NCBI GenBank assembly: GCA_002862305.1
Contig: PKCS01000051.1
Location: 1 to 37,712 of the forward strand
From: Phycisphaerae bacterium
Lineage (GTDB): Bacteria; Planctomycetota; Phycisphaerae; Phycisphaerales; SM1A02
Reading direction: 5' to 3'
Length of the DNA stretch: 37,712 nt
Below, piece by piece: positions 18,453 through 25,761 of this stretch. Position 1 is the first letter of the stretch, and each line of letters begins with the position of its first letter. A program made the translations under genes and the position numbers. Below the pieces are notes generated by a model. It saw only the letters and a program-made list of their open reading frames with translations, was not told the origin of the DNA and made no database searches.

Positions 18453-20023
18453 CCCCCCCCACTCCGGTCGGTGGTGAAGGTCCGTTCCGCGAGGTCGATC
18501 GCACGGCCCAGCGCGGCCGCCTTGTTGAGGGTCTCCTGGTACTCCGCGTCGGGACGGGAATCGAGCACGATGCCCGCACCAGCCTGCAGGTCGACCACCC
18601 ACTGCCCTGCCTCCGGCCCCGGGGTCACGACCATGGTTCGCAGGGCAAGCGCGAGGTCCGCCCCACCGGCCAGGCCGACCGCCCCGATGCCGCCGGCGTA
18701 GGGTCCTCGTCTCGTGGGCTCGAGCTCGTCGATGATCTGCATCGCCCGGATCTTGGGGGCCCCGCTGACGGTGCCCACCGGGAGCGTGGCCCGGAGGGCG
18801 TCCCACTGGTCGAGTCCCTCCCGCAGGTGGCCGGTGACGGTCGAGGAGATGTGCATCACGTGGCTGTAGCGTTCGACCTCCATGCAGGCGTCGACCGAGA
18901 CCGAGGCGGTGTCGCAGACGCTGCCGACGTCGTTGCGGGCGAGGTCCACCAGCATCACGTGCTCGGCACGCTCCTTGTCGTCGGAAAGAAGCTCGTGCTC
19001 GAGCTGCCGGTCCTCCGCGGCGTCCACCCCGCGCCTGCGGGTGCCGGCAAGGGGTCGGCTGGTCAGGGTGGAGTCCCGGACCCGGCAGAGGATCTCGGGA
19101 CTCGCGGCGACCAGCATGCAGCCCTCCGCCTGGAGGTAGATCTGATACGGACTGGGGTTCACCACCCGCAGCGCTCGGTAGAGGTCGAAGGGATCGACCC
19201 GGGTTCGCCGGCGGAACCGCTGGCTGAGCACCACCTGGAAGGCGTCCCCGGCGCGAATGTACTCCTGGATGCGCTCGACGGAACGCTCGAACTCGCCGGG
19301 GCCGAAGTTCGACTCCACGTCGGCCTCGGTGCGTGCGGCCACGTCCAGGTCCACCAAGCCGGGGGCGAGGTGGACGGTGTCTCCGGTCAGTCGCCCGACC
19401 AGCGACTCCAGGCGATCGGCGGCATCGGCGTAGGCCGCCTCCGCCCCGGCGTGACGCGTGGGGTCGGACAGCACCATGACCTCGATCACCTTGGACACGT
19501 GGTCGAAGACCACCACCTCCTCGTAGAGGCCGAGGTGCATGTCGGGCAGCTCGCGGTCGTCGCGCGGCGCGGAAGCACCGGGGAGCTTCTCCGGTTCCAG
19601 CCAGCGGACCGAGTCGTAGCCGACGTAGCCGACCCAGCCACCGGTGAAGCAGTCGGGGAGCTCCCCGGCCGGCGTCGCCAGCGGGCGATCGGCGGCGAGT
19701 CGGCGGGGAAGCTCCAGTGGATCCTCCTCGACGCTCTCGACCCGGGTCCCCTCGACGTGGTCGATGACCCGGACCGAGCGACCGCGGGCGACGACCTCGA
19801 GCCGCGGCGCGGCACCGAGGATCGAGGTCCGGCCCACCCGGGCCGCCCCACCCCCCTGCTCCACGCTCTCGAAGAGGAAGCTGGGGGCCATGCGGTCGTC
19901 GTCACGCACCAGGTTCCGGTAGGCGAGCACCGGGGTCAGGCGATCGCTCATGAGGGTGCGGCGCAGCACCACCAGCCCGGTGGCCGTCGCCTCCTGGAGG
20001 TATGAATTTCGATCGGTGGCCAT
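18446..20023 (-). CDS. trpE: Anthranilate synthase component I
   Basis: A 525-residue chorismate-using enzyme that makes anthranilate, with ammonia supplied by TrpG. An N-terminal domain contains FLFESVE, the position of the LLES motif that binds tryptophan for feedback inhibition, so the enzyme is probably Trp-sensitive. The catalytic C-terminal half has GDAFQVVLSQRF, RPLAGTRRRG, DLARNDVG, HISSTVTG and PVGTVSGAPKIRAM, the standard order for TrpE/PabB. The FES motif and overall length favour TrpE over PabB, which often lacks the inhibitor site. Start ATG 20023; the open frame continues further upstream but into the divergent ABC gene. No trpG, trpD or trpC is nearby; trpB is about 8 kb away. 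Confidence 0.9.
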   Translation of the reverse strand: MATDRNSYLQEATATGLVVLRRTLMSDRLTPVLAYRNLVRDDDRMAPSFLFESVEQGGGAARVGRTSILGAAPRLEVVARGRSVRVIDHVEGTRVESVEEDPLELPRRLAADRPLATPAGELPDCFTGGWVGYVGYDSVRWLEPEKLPGASAPRDDRELPDMHLGLYEEVVVFDHVSKVIEVMVLSDPTRHAGAEAAYADAADRLESLVGRLTGDTVHLAPGLVDLDVAARTEADVESNFGPGEFERSVERIQEYIRAGDAFQVVLSQRFRRRTRVDPFDLYRALRVVNPSPYQIYLQAEGCMLVAASPEILCRVRDSTLTSRPLAGTRRRGVDAAEDRQLEHELLSDDKERAEHVMLVDLARNDVGSVCDTASVSVDACMEVERYSHVMHISSTVTGHLREGLDQWDALRATLPVGTVSGAPKIRAMQIIDELEPTRRGPYAGGIGAVGLAGGADLALALRTMVVTPGPEAGQWVVDLQAGAGIVLDSRPDAEYQETLNKAAALGRAIDLAERTFTTDRSGGGQ

Positions 20024-20044
20024 GGTTAGAGGATAGGTGAGTCT

Positions 20045-20062
20045 GCCAATCCACGCATTGGC
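20045..20062. promoter_or_regulatory. Inverted repeat between divergent trpE and ABC-ATPase genes
   Basis: GCCAAT and ATTGGC form a perfect 6-bp inverted repeat around a 6-base spacer. It sits 22 bases before the trpE ATG and 15 bases before the ABC-ATPase ATG, in a gap of only 54 bases which must hold both promoters. Position and symmetry suit a dimeric repressor site, but a 6-bp arm can arise by chance and no regulator is identified. Confidence 0.3.
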
Positions 20063-20077
20063 GTCTACAGTATCGCC

Positions 20078-20842
20078 ATGGCAGAAGGTCCCGAACCAGG
20101 TTCGTTCCCCGCGGGTCCCGAGACCTCGGCTCGCCCCGACTCGATCGCGGAGATCCGCGACATCCGGAAGACCTACTACAAGCCGGACGGATCGGTGCTG
20201 GTGGAGGCGCTCAAGGGGGTGGACGTGACCATCCCGCGGGGCCAGTACCTCTCGATCATGGGCGCGTCGGGTTCCGGGAAGTCGACGCTGATGAACATCC
20301 TCGGCTGCCTCGACACCCCCACCAGCGGAATCTACGAACTCGACGGCACCAACGTGGCCGGCCTCGACGACATCTCCCTCAGCAAGGTCCGCGGACGGAA
20401 GATCGGATTCGTCTTCCAGGCGTTCAACCTCATCAGCGAACTGGACATCGTGGAGAACGTCTCGGTACCCCTGCTGTACCAGGGGGTCCCGAGGTCCGAG
20501 CGCAGGAGGCGGGCCCTGCAGGCGCTGGAGGAGGTCGGCCTCGCGGACCGGACCACCCACCGACCGAGGGAACTCTCGGGCGGCCAGCAGCAGCGGGCCG
20601 CGGTGGCGCGTGCGCTGGTCACCAATCCCGCGATCATCCTCGCCGACGAGCCGACCGGGAACCTCGACTCGAAGACCGAGGCCACGCTGCTGGACCTCTT
20701 CGACGAACTCCACGGGACGGGCATGACCCTGATCATCGTCACCCACGAGCAGGGACTCGCGGACCGAAGCGAACGCACCATCACCCTCCGTGACGGTGAG
20801 ATCGAGCGGGACCAGTTCAACCGGTCCGGGGGGGGACGATGA
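20078..20842 (+). CDS. ABC transporter ATP-binding protein, LolD/MacB type
   Basis: A 254-residue ATPase with every functional motif: Walker A GASGSGKST (62-70), Q-loop Gln114 in FVFQAFNLI, signature LSGGQQQR (166-173), Walker B IILADEPT (186-193) and switch His223 in VTHEQ. The 'FVFQAFNLISELDIVENVSVP' and 'DEPTGNLDSKT' phrases are those of the LolD/MacB/FtsE subgroup (type VII ABC), which drives lipoprotein release, peptide efflux or cell-division signalling through a FtsX-like permease. An N-terminal polar extension of about 22 residues is extra. No permease gene is adjacent; ruvC overlaps the stop by four bases (ATGA). The partner permease must lie elsewhere. Confidence 0.87.
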   Translation: MAEGPEPGSFPAGPETSARPDSIAEIRDIRKTYYKPDGSVLVEALKGVDVTIPRGQYLSIMGASGSGKSTLMNILGCLDTPTSGIYELDGTNVAGLDDISLSKVRGRKIGFVFQAFNLISELDIVENVSVPLLYQGVPRSERRRRALQALEEVGLADRTTHRPRELSGGQQQRAAVARALVTNPAIILADEPTGNLDSKTEATLLDLFDELHGTGMTLIIVTHEQGLADRSERTITLRDGEIERDQFNRSGGGR

Positions 20843-21342
20843 TCCTGGTCGGCATCGATCCGGGACTGAACCTCACCGGGTACGCCTGCGTGGAGGTCAC
20901 CACCGGCGACCCCGAACCCCGACTGCTGGAGGCGGGGGTGATCCGCATGACCAGGGGGGAGTCCATGCCCGCGCGCCTCGGGCATCTCTTCGAGCAGCTC
21001 GAGGCGGTGTTCGAGGAGTTCGCGCCCGGCAAGGTCGTGGTGGAGTCGATCTTCAGCCACCGCTCGTTCCAGAAGGCCGGGCTCCTGATGGGACACGCCC
21101 GCGGCGTGGTGCTGCTCGCGGCACAACGACGAGGCGTCGGCACCGCCGAACTCGCGCCCGCCGAGGTCAAGCGTGCCCTGACCGGCAACGGACGGGCGAC
21201 CAAGGCCCAGATGCAGCAGGCGGTGATGGTGCAGTGCGGACTGCCGGAGCCGCCTTCACCGCCGGACGTGGCCGACGCCATCGCGATCGCGCTCTGCGCC
21301 GGACGACGCGAGCATCTCGAGGCCGCACCGGCCGTCGATTGA
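20839..21342 (+). CDS. ruvC: Holliday junction resolvase RuvC
   Basis: A 167-residue endonuclease that cuts Holliday junctions made by RecA and moved by RuvAB. The four metal-binding acidic residues are all present: Asp7 (GIDPG), Glu69 (KVVVES), Asp143 and Asp146 (PPDVADAIAIAL). The MGHARGVVLLAA helix matches the family GQARGV region. Length is normal. It is coupled to the ABC ATPase by an ATGA overlap rather than to ruvA/ruvB. High confidence from motif order. Confidence 0.95.
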   Translation: MILVGIDPGLNLTGYACVEVTTGDPEPRLLEAGVIRMTRGESMPARLGHLFEQLEAVFEEFAPGKVVVESIFSHRSFQKAGLLMGHARGVVLLAAQRRGVGTAELAPAEVKRALTGNGRATKAQMQQAVMVQCGLPEPPSPPDVADAIAIALCAGRREHLEAAPAVD

Positions 21343-21411
21343 TCCGGCGCGATGGCATGTCGTGCACGCAGGTACACCACGTCCGCGAGCCTCACCGGGA
21401 ACCGGGCAAGG

Positions 21412-21447
21412 AAAAAGGCCCGGTCGAGGCGAACCTCAGACCGAGCC
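21412..21447 (-). terminator. Intrinsic terminator, minus strand
   Basis: The stem has two parts. An outer 9-base arm (plus 21417..21425 with 21439..21447) pairs with a single C/A mismatch; an inner GAGG/CCTC pairs around a CGAA (plus) or TTCG (minus) tetraloop, with one bulged base at 21438. On the minus strand the stem is directly followed by TTTTT (plus A-run 21412..21416). On the plus strand no T-run follows, so it is oriented against ruvC and terminates minus-strand transcription. Confidence 0.65.
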
Positions 21448-21495
21448 CTTCCGGGGGTAAGGTAAGGAGTCGGTGCGAATCCGCACCGTCTCGCT
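21412..21495 (-). ncRNA. Candidate small non-coding RNA with own promoter and terminator
   Basis: The 354-base gap 21343..21696 between ruvC and the PTPS gene holds no convincing protein gene. On the minus strand it has, in order: a -35/-10 pair, a first hairpin CGGTGCG-GATT-CGCACCG (21471..21488, 7 perfect pairs), an open, pyrimidine-rich linker (21448..21470, containing CTCCTTACCTTACC), and a strong second hairpin followed by TTTTT. The start is placed about 7 bases after the -10, near 21495, giving about 84 nt. The linker is complementary to GGTAAGGAG-like ribosome sites, so base-pairing with mRNA leaders is one possible job. There is no minus-strand gene just upstream for this terminator to serve: the nearest, the ACT gene, ends at 22560, beyond the plus-strand PTPS gene. 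Promoter strength and function are inferred. Confidence 0.45.
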
Positions 21496-21501
21496 GATTG
21501 A

Positions 21502-21529
21502 ATAATATCCCAATCCATCGTCGAAGCAA
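21502..21529 (-). promoter_or_regulatory. Predicted sigma-70-type promoter for the small RNA
   Basis: On the minus strand the -10 is TATTAT (plus 21502..21507), five of six matches to TATAAT, and the -35 is TTGCTT (plus 21524..21529), which keeps TTG. They are 16 bases apart. The local stretch is A+T-rich in an otherwise very GC-rich window, which makes the -10 stand out. Confidence 0.4.
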
Positions 21530-21696
21530 GCGCAAGGGGCGAGATTGTGCCCGGCGCCTCGCGCGGCATGACCGGGGCCTGGACGTTTTCCGGCCGGATT
21601 CAGGCGACTGATCCGGGACAACTGCGGCAAAGTGAACGTTTTCGATCCGGGCGTCCCTCCCCCACTCCCGCCCGCGGCCTACATTGCAGTCAACCC

Positions 21697-22533
21697 ATGC
21701 AGTACACCCTCAGCAGGACATGCCGGATCATCGTCTCCGACGCCCCCCCGCCCGCGGCCGGGAGCGGAGTGGGGAACAACCACGCCGGCTGGCCGACCCC
21801 GGCCGGCCTCGGGGCGTGGTACGAGATCGACGTCGAACTCGAAGCCGAACCGGATGCGGAGTCCGGCTACATCATCGGGATCCACGTCATCGACAAGGCG
21901 ATCAGGGAAGCCGCGAGGGAACCGCTTCGCGAGGCGCTCTTCGGCCCACAGGACCGGGGGGTCGGCCTCGCCCGGCTCATACGCACCATCAAGGATCGGG
22001 TCGGGGAGACGCTTGGACGCAGGCCGACCACGCTCCGCTTCAAGCTGAGTCCCCGCCACATGATCACCTGGACCTCGGCATCCAACCTCGACAAGGGAGA
22101 CCACATGACCACCGCCACCGACACCCTGCTGGTGACCGAACACTTCGAGTTCGCCGCCTCCCACCGGCTGCACTGCCCGGAACGCTCGGAGGAATGGAAC
22201 CGCAACGAGTTCGGCAAGTGCAACAACCCCCACGGACACGGTCACAACTACAAGGTCGAGGTCACGGTCAGGACCGAGATGACGCCGGAAGGGACCGCCG
22301 CCATGGACTTCTCCCAGCTCGAGGACGTGGTCGAATCCGCGATCATCGGGCGCTTCGACCACCGGTACCTCAACGAGGAGTGCCCGGAGTTCGAGGACAT
22401 GAATCCTTCGGTCGAGAACATCACCCGGACCTGCCGCGACCTGCTGGTGCAGGAGCTGGAGGGGACTCGGGGATCCCTGGAATGGATCACGGTGTGGGAG
22501 ACCGCGAAGACGTCGTGCACCTGCCGGGGGTGA
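21697..22533 (+). CDS. 6-pyruvoyl-tetrahydropterin synthase family protein with tandem T-fold domains
   Basis: A 278-residue protein made of two T-fold-like halves. The C-terminal half (about 145-278) is a complete PTPS: zinc ligands His156 (ASHRL), His181 and His183 (HGHGHNY); catalytic Cys175 in GKCNNPHG; Asp221-His222; and pterin-anchoring Glu268 in VWETAKT. The spacing from Cys to His matches the animal PTPS pattern. The N-terminal half (about 1-130) has the same strand/helix outline (WYEIDVELEAEPDAESGYII, then LRFKLSPRHMITW) but no zinc histidines or Cys, so it is structural or regulatory. An in-frame ATG at 22105, preceded by AAGGGAGA (22093-22100), could give a separate 142-residue PTPS. 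The reaction is formation of 6-pyruvoyl- or 6-carboxy-tetrahydropterin from dihydroneopterin triphosphate; QueD (queuosine) is the alternative role. Confidence 0.85.
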   Translation: MQYTLSRTCRIIVSDAPPPAAGSGVGNNHAGWPTPAGLGAWYEIDVELEAEPDAESGYIIGIHVIDKAIREAAREPLREALFGPQDRGVGLARLIRTIKDRVGETLGRRPTTLRFKLSPRHMITWTSASNLDKGDHMTTATDTLLVTEHFEFAASHRLHCPERSEEWNRNEFGKCNNPHGHGHNYKVEVTVRTEMTPEGTAAMDFSQLEDVVESAIIGRFDHRYLNEECPEFEDMNPSVENITRTCRDLLVQELEGTRGSLEWITVWETAKTSCTCRG

Positions 22534-22559
22534 CCGCCTCCGGGACGTGGCCGGTCCGA

Positions 22560-23024
22560 CTAGGTCAGTTCCTCACCCGCCATCAGCCTGAACCCCTTCC
22601 GCCTGAGGATCTGCCCGGCGAAGGTGTGGTCGTCGACCGCGAGGGCCAGCAGCTGCAGGGGACCGGCGGGGTGGGTCGGGAGTATCGGGTAGGCGAACCG
22701 TATGTTCAGTTCCGCCCCGAGCAGGAACAGGCAGGCGCTGGTGAGGGTGTGTTCGTCGTCGAGTTCCATCACCAGCAGCTCGACCTCGGAGAAGCTGAAC
22801 CCGTGCTGCTTGAGGAGGTAGCGAGCGGCGTCGGCGTTGTCGAAGATCATCCTGACCACCGCGTGGTCGGAGGAGTCGAGCACGCTCACCGCCACGAGGG
22901 TGACCTGCGGCGCCTCGTCGAAGAGCTGGACCAGCTCGAGCAACTTCCCCACCCGGTTGTCGAGGAACACCCCGAACTGCCGGACCGAGGGTGGTGCGTA
23001 GCCTTGTTCGGTTCCAAGTGACAC
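22560..23024 (-). CDS. ACT-domain protein
   Basis: A 154-residue protein with two ACT-like beta-alpha-beta units. The first runs about 15-75 (RQFGVFLDNRVGKLLELVQL, then VTLVAVSVLDSSDHAVVRMIF), the second about 80-150 (FSEVELLVMELDDEHT, then LNIRFAYPILP and PLQLLALAVDD). ACT domains bind small ligands, usually amino acids, and regulate enzymes. Stand-alone tandem ACT proteins of this kind occur widely in planctomycetes and other bacteria without a known target. GTG start at 23024. It follows mqnD on the same strand after 72 bases, so it may be cotranscribed. The ligand cannot be told. Confidence 0.8.
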   Translation of the reverse strand: MSLGTEQGYAPPSVRQFGVFLDNRVGKLLELVQLFDEAPQVTLVAVSVLDSSDHAVVRMIFDNADAARYLLKQHGFSFSEVELLVMELDDEHTLTSACLFLLGAELNIRFAYPILPTHPAGPLQLLALAVDDHTFAGQILRRKGFRLMAGEELT

Positions 23025-23096
23025 GGTTCGCTGGGATCCCCTCTGTTGGGCGGCAGGGTGAAGGACGGGGGAGAGTATACAGCCCGGGGGAAGGGC

Positions 23097-24005
23097 TCAG
23101 GCCGAGATGAACTCGGGATCCGGGCACGCCGGGAGGTGCCCCTCGTCGGCCGCCTGGATGAGCAGGGCCCGGACCGCCTCGCGACCTCGGGGGCCGTAAT
23201 CCAGCGTCCAGCGGTTCACGTACATGTCCACGAAGGCCCCGGTGATCCCGGCGTCGATCCCACGACCCCATTCCTGCGCCCGGATGATCGATTCCTCGCG
23301 ATGCTCCATGGCATGCTGGAGCGAACTCTCCAGCAGGTCCACGATCTCCCGGGTCGCCCCGGCACCGTGGCGCTCGTCGAGGCCCCGGCGGATCACGTTG
23401 GCCCCGAGGGGGAGCGGGAGCCGGTTGCGTTCCTGCCACCAGACCCCCAGGTCCTGGATCTGGTGGAGACCCTCCTCCTCGAAGGTGAGCTGGCTCTCGT
23501 GGATCACGACCCCGGCATCCACCGCTCCCGAGGCGATCTCCCCGGGTATGCGGTCGAAGAGCATCGGCCTCCACTCGACCTCGGCGCCCTTGAACATGAG
23601 TCGACTCACCAGGTACGCAGTGGTGCGCTCACCGGGGACCGCGATGGTGGGCCGGGAGGCCGCGAGTTCCTCGAGGGTGGTCGGCTGCCGGGCGACCAGG
23701 CGCGGTCCGTATCCGTCACCCAGGCTGGCGCCGCACGCGGTGAGCGCATACCGGTCGGCCACCAGCGGGTAGCAGGCGCACGAGATGCCGGTGATCTCCA
23801 GGGCATCCTGGTCGGCACTCTCGCAGGCACGTCGATTCAGCTCCTCGATGTCCTCGACCACCTGCTCGAAGCGGAACCTCGGGCTCGTGAGCGGAGCCGG
23901 TCCGCGTTCGTGATCGAAGAGGGGCCACCACATGAAGGCATCGTCGGGATCGGGGCTGTGCCCGAGCCTGATGACCGCGCGTCCATCCTGGGAGTTGGTG
24001 TTCAT
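23097..24005 (-). CDS. mqnD: 1,4-dihydroxy-6-naphthoate synthase (futalosine pathway)
   Basis: A 302-residue enzyme of the menaquinone futalosine pathway that converts cyclic dehypoxanthinyl futalosine into 1,4-dihydroxy-6-naphthoate. The opening GHSPDPDDAFMWWPL (15-29) is the MqnD signature, and the periplasmic-binding-protein-like fold follows (TIAVPGERTTAYLV; GAVDAGVVIHESQLTFEEEG; LPLPLGANVIRRGL). The substrate of this step is made by MqnC, which is also in the window (29381..30817), so the two consecutive pathway steps are 5.4 kb apart on opposite strands. I chose ATG 24005 over a TTG three codons earlier; neither has a good ribosome site. Confidence 0.93.
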   Translation of the reverse strand: MNTNSQDGRAVIRLGHSPDPDDAFMWWPLFDHERGPAPLTSPRFRFEQVVEDIEELNRRACESADQDALEITGISCACYPLVADRYALTACGASLGDGYGPRLVARQPTTLEELAASRPTIAVPGERTTAYLVSRLMFKGAEVEWRPMLFDRIPGEIASGAVDAGVVIHESQLTFEEEGLHQIQDLGVWWQERNRLPLPLGANVIRRGLDERHGAGATREIVDLLESSLQHAMEHREESIIRAQEWGRGIDAGITGAFVDMYVNRWTLDYGPRGREAVRALLIQAADEGHLPACPDPEFISA

Positions 24006-24042
24006 GGGGTCCAATCATAGGCCCACCGGCCACCACCGGGAA

Positions 24043-24849
24043 TCAGCAGGACCAGGCCGAGAGCAGGAGGGTGAGGTCTGGCCCGGCGACCTCCCCGTCG
24101 CCGTCGAAGTCGGCGGGGCCCGGTCCGCCCCAGCTGGAGAGCAGGATGGTGAGGTCCGCTCCGCAGATCCTTCCATCCTGGTCGAGATCGAGGACGGGAC
24201 CGGAGGTGGCGCCTTCGTGCACCAGATCGGAGAGGTCGGCGTCGACCCTGATGTCGATCGAGTTCACGCCCGTCGGCAGCGATTCGGGCAGGACCGAGAC
24301 CAGGACCTCCGAGAGGTCCAGGTTGGTGATCGAGAGGGAGCTGCCGCTCTCGGTGAAGGTTCCGGTCAGGTCCGCGTTGTCCGAGGCGATGGTCCGACTC
24401 TCCCCGCTCCCGACCAGGTTGCCCTGGTACGCGTAGGAGATGTCGAGGGTGTACAGCGCGCCGGGGATCGACCACTGGTCGCCCTGCAGCTGGACGGTGT
24501 AGGTCCCCTCGAGCTGGATGATCAGGGTCCCGATCGTCACGTCGATGCTCTCCAGGCAGCCGAAGAAGCCGCAGAAGAACTCGAGGTTCAGCTGTGCGTT
24601 CTCCGCGAGGACCAGGTGGTCCTTGAAGGTGATCGAGTCCCCGGTGCGCTCGACGAGGAACTGGCTCCCGGAGATCTGCGCGGTGGTCGCGGCGGAGGAG
24701 CTCGACGAACCGAAGATCGGGACGTCAAGCGCCATCTCCACGTCGACGGGGATCACGGTGGGTGCTGCGTCGAGGACCACGTCCTCGGCATGCAGTGCTC
24801 CCGCGAGGGGCAGCAGCAGCACCGCGATGAGGGGTCGTCCGGGATTCAT
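24043..24849 (-). CDS. Secreted protein with C-terminal dockerin-like calcium repeats
   Basis: A 268-residue exported protein. A signal peptide (MNPGRPLIAVLLLPLAGALHA) precedes a Ser/Thr/Val-rich beta-type domain with one Cys pair (FFCGFFGC). The last 50 residues carry two near-identical loops, DLDQDGRICGADLTILLSSW and DFDGDGEVAGPDLTLLLSAW, each with the DxDxDG calcium pattern of dockerin/EF-hand repeats, ending in Cys. This ending is very common on secreted proteins of Phycisphaerae and probably mediates surface or protein attachment; its partner is unknown. The middle domain is not recognised. It lies 37 bases upstream of mqnD on the same strand, but a secreted protein is an unlikely functional partner. 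Confidence 0.82.
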   Translation of the reverse strand: MNPGRPLIAVLLLPLAGALHAEDVVLDAAPTVIPVDVEMALDVPIFGSSSSSAATTAQISGSQFLVERTGDSITFKDHLVLAENAQLNLEFFCGFFGCLESIDVTIGTLIIQLEGTYTVQLQGDQWSIPGALYTLDISYAYQGNLVGSGESRTIASDNADLTGTFTESGSSLSITNLDLSEVLVSVLPESLPTGVNSIDIRVDADLSDLVHEGATSGPVLDLDQDGRICGADLTILLSSWGGPGPADFDGDGEVAGPDLTLLLSAWSC

Positions 24850-24983
24850 GCATCACCTCCTCGTGATGGTCCACGGGTCGGGGCCGCGACGGGGCGACCG
24901 GCAAGCCGTCCCGTCCAAGGTAGCGGTGTATCGCCTCGATGCAAGGAAACACCGGACGCATCCGCCGGGGGAGGCGGTGGCGG

Positions 24984-25655
24984 TCAGCGGATGAGGTCGG
25001 GATCGAGCAGGAACGGGTTACCGGCACGTTCCGCCGCCACGCTGGTGGCGGGACCATGGCCGGGGTGCACGGTGGTCTCGTCGGGGAGTTCGAGGATCCG
25101 CGCCAGCGAGTCACGGAGGTGTGCCGGGTTCGAGGTCGGGAAGTCCACGCGTCCGATGGAGCCGGCGAAGAGCGTGTCACCGGCGATGAGTGAACGGGTC
25201 GATGCCTCGAACAGACCGACCGAGCCCGGACTGTGCCCCGGCAGGTGAAGCACCCGCCAGCTGGTGCCCAGCAGATCGACCAGGTCCCCGTCCTCGTACC
25301 GACGGTCGGGTGGCGGGGCGATGCACGGCCACCCCGACATCCCGGAGAGGTTTTTCATCGGATCGAGGTTCCAGTCCTCCTCCAGCGGATGGACCCAGGC
25401 GGGAAGGACTCCGAACTCCTCGAACAGGGCCTCGATGCCCCCGATGTGGTCGTAGTGGCAGTGGGTGAGCAGGAGCCCCCGGGGGACGAGTCCACGCTGG
25501 CGAACGAGCTCGACGAGCGGGCGCGGCTGCATCCCGCAATCGACCACGAAGCAGCCCTCGGGATCCGGCCCATCCGGGGCCGAGACCACGTAGCAGTTGG
25601 TCTCCACCGGACCGAGCGTGAGGACGTCGAGGATCGGACGGGGTGCGTCGTTCAT
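24984..25655 (-). CDS. MBL-fold hydrolase, glyoxalase II-like
   Basis: A 223-residue metallo-beta-lactamase-fold protein. The metal motifs are complete: THCHYDH (His65, His67, Asp69, His70), PGHSPGS (His141), GDTLF (Asp160) and HPGHGP (His200). The layout matches the glyoxalase II / YcbL group of small thioester hydrolases, without the C-terminal helical domain of true glyoxalase II. It probably hydrolyses a glutathione- or other thiol-thioester, or another small ester; substrate unknown. It begins divergently to the HEAT-repeat lipoprotein. Confidence 0.88.
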   Translation of the reverse strand: MNDAPRPILDVLTLGPVETNCYVVSAPDGPDPEGCFVVDCGMQPRPLVELVRQRGLVPRGLLLTHCHYDHIGGIEALFEEFGVLPAWVHPLEEDWNLDPMKNLSGMSGWPCIAPPPDRRYEDGDLVDLLGTSWRVLHLPGHSPGSVGLFEASTRSLIAGDTLFAGSIGRVDFPTSNPAHLRDSLARILELPDETTVHPGHGPATSVAAERAGNPFLLDPDLIR

Positions 25656-25761
25656 TCGGACAGGGTAGTCCGTGACCCGCGGGTGCGCTGGATCGACCCG
25701 GGGGGCCTCGATCCCCGGGCCGCCTTGCCAACTCCCCGGGGGCTCGTATGATCAGCACGTC

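Noticed and set aside
21417-21500. Cobalamin- or preQ1-type riboswitch on the plus strand ahead of the PTPS gene
   Set aside because: The GGTGCGAATCC stretch recalls part of the cobalamin aptamer, but the GCCACTG core and other conserved blocks are missing, and the strong terminator is oriented for the minus strand.
21436-21630. 64-codon minus-strand open frame over the candidate small RNA promoter
   Set aside because: It spans the promoter and first hairpin, has no ribosome site and has no protein-like composition; the RNA reading explains the structures better.
23070-23100. Hairpin AGCCC/GGGCT after the mqnD stop as a terminator
   Set aside because: Only five pairs and no T-run; the ACT gene follows on the same strand and may simply be read through.
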